Assembly: GCA_963700865.1 (NCBI GenBank)
Contig: CAVOZC010000001.1
Location: 558,001 to 622,000, forward strand
DNA from: CAVOGJ01 sp963700865
GTDB lineage: Bacteria; Planctomycetota; Planctomycetia; Pirellulales; Pirellulaceae
Length of the DNA: 64,000 bases
Direction: 5' to 3'
Shown here: piece by piece, positions 62,526-64,000 of the stretch
Layout of the letters: each line of letters begins with the position of its first letter
Numbering within the stretch: position 1 is the stretch's first letter
Position numbers and translations under genes: made by a program
Notes under the pieces: generated by a model
What the model was told of the DNA's origin: nothing
Databases searched by the model: none
What the model saw: the letters and a program-made list of their open reading frames with translations, nothing else

Positions 62526-63878
62526 TCAACCACACGCCTTGAACCGAGCGGACGTACGTTCCTCGCCGGCGCCGCCTGACGCCTCGCTAGAACCGCCGAC
62601 GACTGGCTCGAGCACCTCGAGCGTCCGTCGCACCGCGCCGGTCTGCTCGAGTACCAGTCGCTGCGCCCGCTGTCCCAACTCGGCAGCAGAGGCGGGATCG
62701 GACAGGCAGCCGTTCACAAATTGCGTCATTTCCTGGCCGTTTGCCACGACGACGGCCGCCTGACGTTCGCACAGCATGTCGGTGATGTCGCGAAAATTCT
62801 GCGTATTGGGACCATAACAAATGGCCGCTCCGTAGGCGGCCGGTTCGATCATGTTTTGACCGCCCCGACGTCCCAGGCTTCCGCCGACAAACGCGATGTC
62901 CGCCGTGCCCCACCAGGCGCCTAATTCGCCAATCGTGTCGACCAGGACGACGCGGTGCCTGTCATCGAGGGTGGCCCCGGCTAATTCACTGCGACGCAAC
63001 CAGCCGATACCGCTTCCCTCGAGCATCTGGGCCACTGCGGCAAATCGTTCCTTATGCCTGGGCACAATGAGCAGCACCAGTTGCGGGTATTTCGCTGCCA
63101 GCTCCGCGAATGTCGCCAGCGCCAGCGATTCCTCCGGGGACTGGGTGCTCCCCGCCAGAAAAACGCGGTGCTCGGGCCGCAGGCCGATCACGTCCCGCAA
63201 CCGCTGAGTTGCCGGATGGTCGCGGTCGGTGATCGCTCCGTCGAACTTGATGGACCCCGTGACCACCAATCGCGACGGGTCACTCCCCAAGTTCTGAAAA
63301 CGGTCCCGGTACCTGTCATTCTGGACGCCGATCGCACGCACATCGGCGAGCACCCGTTTGACGATGGGTCGAATGCAACAATAGCCGCGAAAGCTGGGTG
63401 TGCTCAGTCTTCCGTTGACGATCGCCACTTCCACGCCGGCACGACGAGCGAGCCGGACGAGATTCGGCCACAGCTCAAGTTCGACCAGTACCAGCGCCTG
63501 CGGCTGCAGCCGCCGCAGAGCATTGGCCACGGCCCAGCTGAAATCGAGCGGTGCGTAACTGACCGCGCAATCAGGTAGGTCTTGAAAATGTCGTTGGGCG
63601 AGCGCAAATCCCGTGGGCGTCGTACTGGTAATGAGCAATCGCGTCCGCGGCCAACGAGCCCGCAGAGCGGGTACGAGCGTCACCAGGATCGTGACTTCTC
63701 CCACGCTCACGGCGTGTAGCCAGATGAGCGGCTGGTCGCCGGCAGGCCGCGGCAGTCGCCCCAGCAGTTTGGCCCCAAATCCGACGCGATGCTTCCCCTG
63801 GATGATGGCGGTCCATAACAGCCAAGGCAAGGCGACAAGCAAGGCGAAGATGTAAGCAACATTGAGCAGGTAACGCAC
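62526..63878 (-). CDS. waaA: 3-deoxy-D-manno-octulosonic acid transferase
   Basis: This 450-residue enzyme adds Kdo to lipid A precursors in the inner membrane. An N-terminal anchor (NVAYIFALLVALPWLLW) is followed by a GT-B-like fold with HAVSVGEVTILVTLVPAL, LITSTTPTGFALAQRHF, VELELWPNLVRLARR and AFVGGSLGRRGGQNMIEPAA. The enzyme indicates that this organism makes a Kdo-containing outer membrane. The start is ATG 63878. No lpx genes are in the window. The next gene on the left is metK. Confidence 0.94.
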   Translation of the reverse strand: MRYLLNVAYIFALLVALPWLLWTAIIQGKHRVGFGAKLLGRLPRPAGDQPLIWLHAVSVGEVTILVTLVPALRARWPRTRLLITSTTPTGFALAQRHFQDLPDCAVSYAPLDFSWAVANALRRLQPQALVLVELELWPNLVRLARRAGVEVAIVNGRLSTPSFRGYCCIRPIVKRVLADVRAIGVQNDRYRDRFQNLGSDPSRLVVTGSIKFDGAITDRDHPATQRLRDVIGLRPEHRVFLAGSTQSPEESLALATFAELAAKYPQLVLLIVPRHKERFAAVAQMLEGSGIGWLRRSELAGATLDDRHRVVLVDTIGELGAWWGTADIAFVGGSLGRRGGQNMIEPAAYGAAICYGPNTQNFRDITDMLCERQAAVVVANGQEMTQFVNGCLSDPASAAELGQRAQRLVLEQTGAVRRTLEVLEPVVGGSSEASGGAGEERTSARFKACG

Positions 63879-63905
63879 GACACTCCATTCTGGCGCTGGT
63901 CGCTA

Positions 63906-64000
63906 TCATTTTCGCATGCAGCAATTCTTGTACTTTTTTCCGCTTCCGCAGCTGCAGGGGTCATTGCGGCCCACCTTGGCGCTGCGATTTCGTATAGGCT
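63906..64000 (-). CDS. C-terminal SEC-C motif of a partial protein, probably SecA
   Basis: Only the last about 30 residues of a minus-strand gene are in the window. They end in RNDPCSCGSGKKYKNCCMRK, the zinc-binding SEC-C motif with the CxC and CC pairs. SecA ends this way, and so do some smaller SEC-C proteins; the short basic tail before it (PIRNRSAKVG) is consistent with SecA, but this is not certain. The stop is at 63906-63908, 28 bases before the waaA start. Confidence 0.75.
   Translation of the reverse strand, partial: PIRNRSAKVGRNDPCSCGSGKKYKNCCMRK

Overview
The window looks like a high-GC chromosome segment of a planctomycete, most likely near Pirellulales. The markers are a DUF1549/DUF1553 cytochrome-like protein, a DUF1559 protein with its H-x9-DG motif, a dockerin plus PEP-CTERM surface protease, a Ser/Thr kinase with the planctomycete-type N-terminal region, EF-hand-rich lipoproteins, and many short proteins with N-terminal zinc ribbons or single membrane helices. 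I found no tRNA, rRNA, prophage or CRISPR array.

Layout. 1-1640: an IS200-like/RAYT transposase between two arrays of REP-type palindromes that share a long direct repeat. 1641-4115 (minus): membrane protein, upp and an NRAMP-like transporter. 4383-8202 (plus): DUF1549/1553 protein, an 11-EF-hand lipoprotein and a cupin. 8243-11272 (minus): small membrane protein and comEC. 11520-13838 (plus): unknown protein and a Ser/Thr kinase. 13912-18269 (minus): three-gene HlyD/ABC exporter. 18555-19718: a hexanucleotide repeat and a LolA-like protein. 19927-25894 (plus): two related envelope proteins, an aminotransferase, a zinc-ribbon membrane protein and a DASS anion transporter. 26007-27909 (minus): a broken clpX and a small membrane protein. 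28176-29913: DUF1559 protein and a lysine-repeat protein. 30021-48129 (minus): Mrp ATPase, a receiver-like protein, an NtrC-like regulator and a complete 14-gene nuoA-N set for respiratory complex I. 48423-56873: M20 peptidase, DUF202 protein, metallo-beta-lactamase-fold hydrolase, epimerase, a tandem of HtrA-like proteases (the second catalytically dead) and a trypsin-like PEP-CTERM protein. 56948-64000 (minus): ruvX, a mannose-1-phosphate guanylyltransferase, a UAP1-type pyrophosphorylase, a tiny membrane protein, metK, Kdo transferase and the tail of a SEC-C protein, probably SecA.

Functionally the window combines energy metabolism (complex I, with Mrp as a possible Fe-S factor), envelope building (sugar nucleotides, Kdo transfer, LolA-like protein, surface and periplasmic proteases) and protein quality control.

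A warning for every reader: at least eleven single-base frameshifts break otherwise well-conserved genes (the membrane protein before upp, comEC, the ABC ATPase, clpX four times, nuoG, the M20 peptidase, the MBL hydrolase and the trypsin/PEP-CTERM gene). Each can be restored by one inserted or deleted base, and the flanking sequence is well conserved. I think residual assembly or sequencing error is the likeliest cause, and pseudogenisation less likely. Coordinates given for these genes span the restored gene.

The most interesting non-artefact signals are the RAYT/REP element, the HtrA-like pseudoprotease with a PDZ domain inserted inside the protease fold, the NtrC-type protein lacking GAFTGA and the Walker A lysine, and the NRAMP-like protein that has lost the metal-binding residues.
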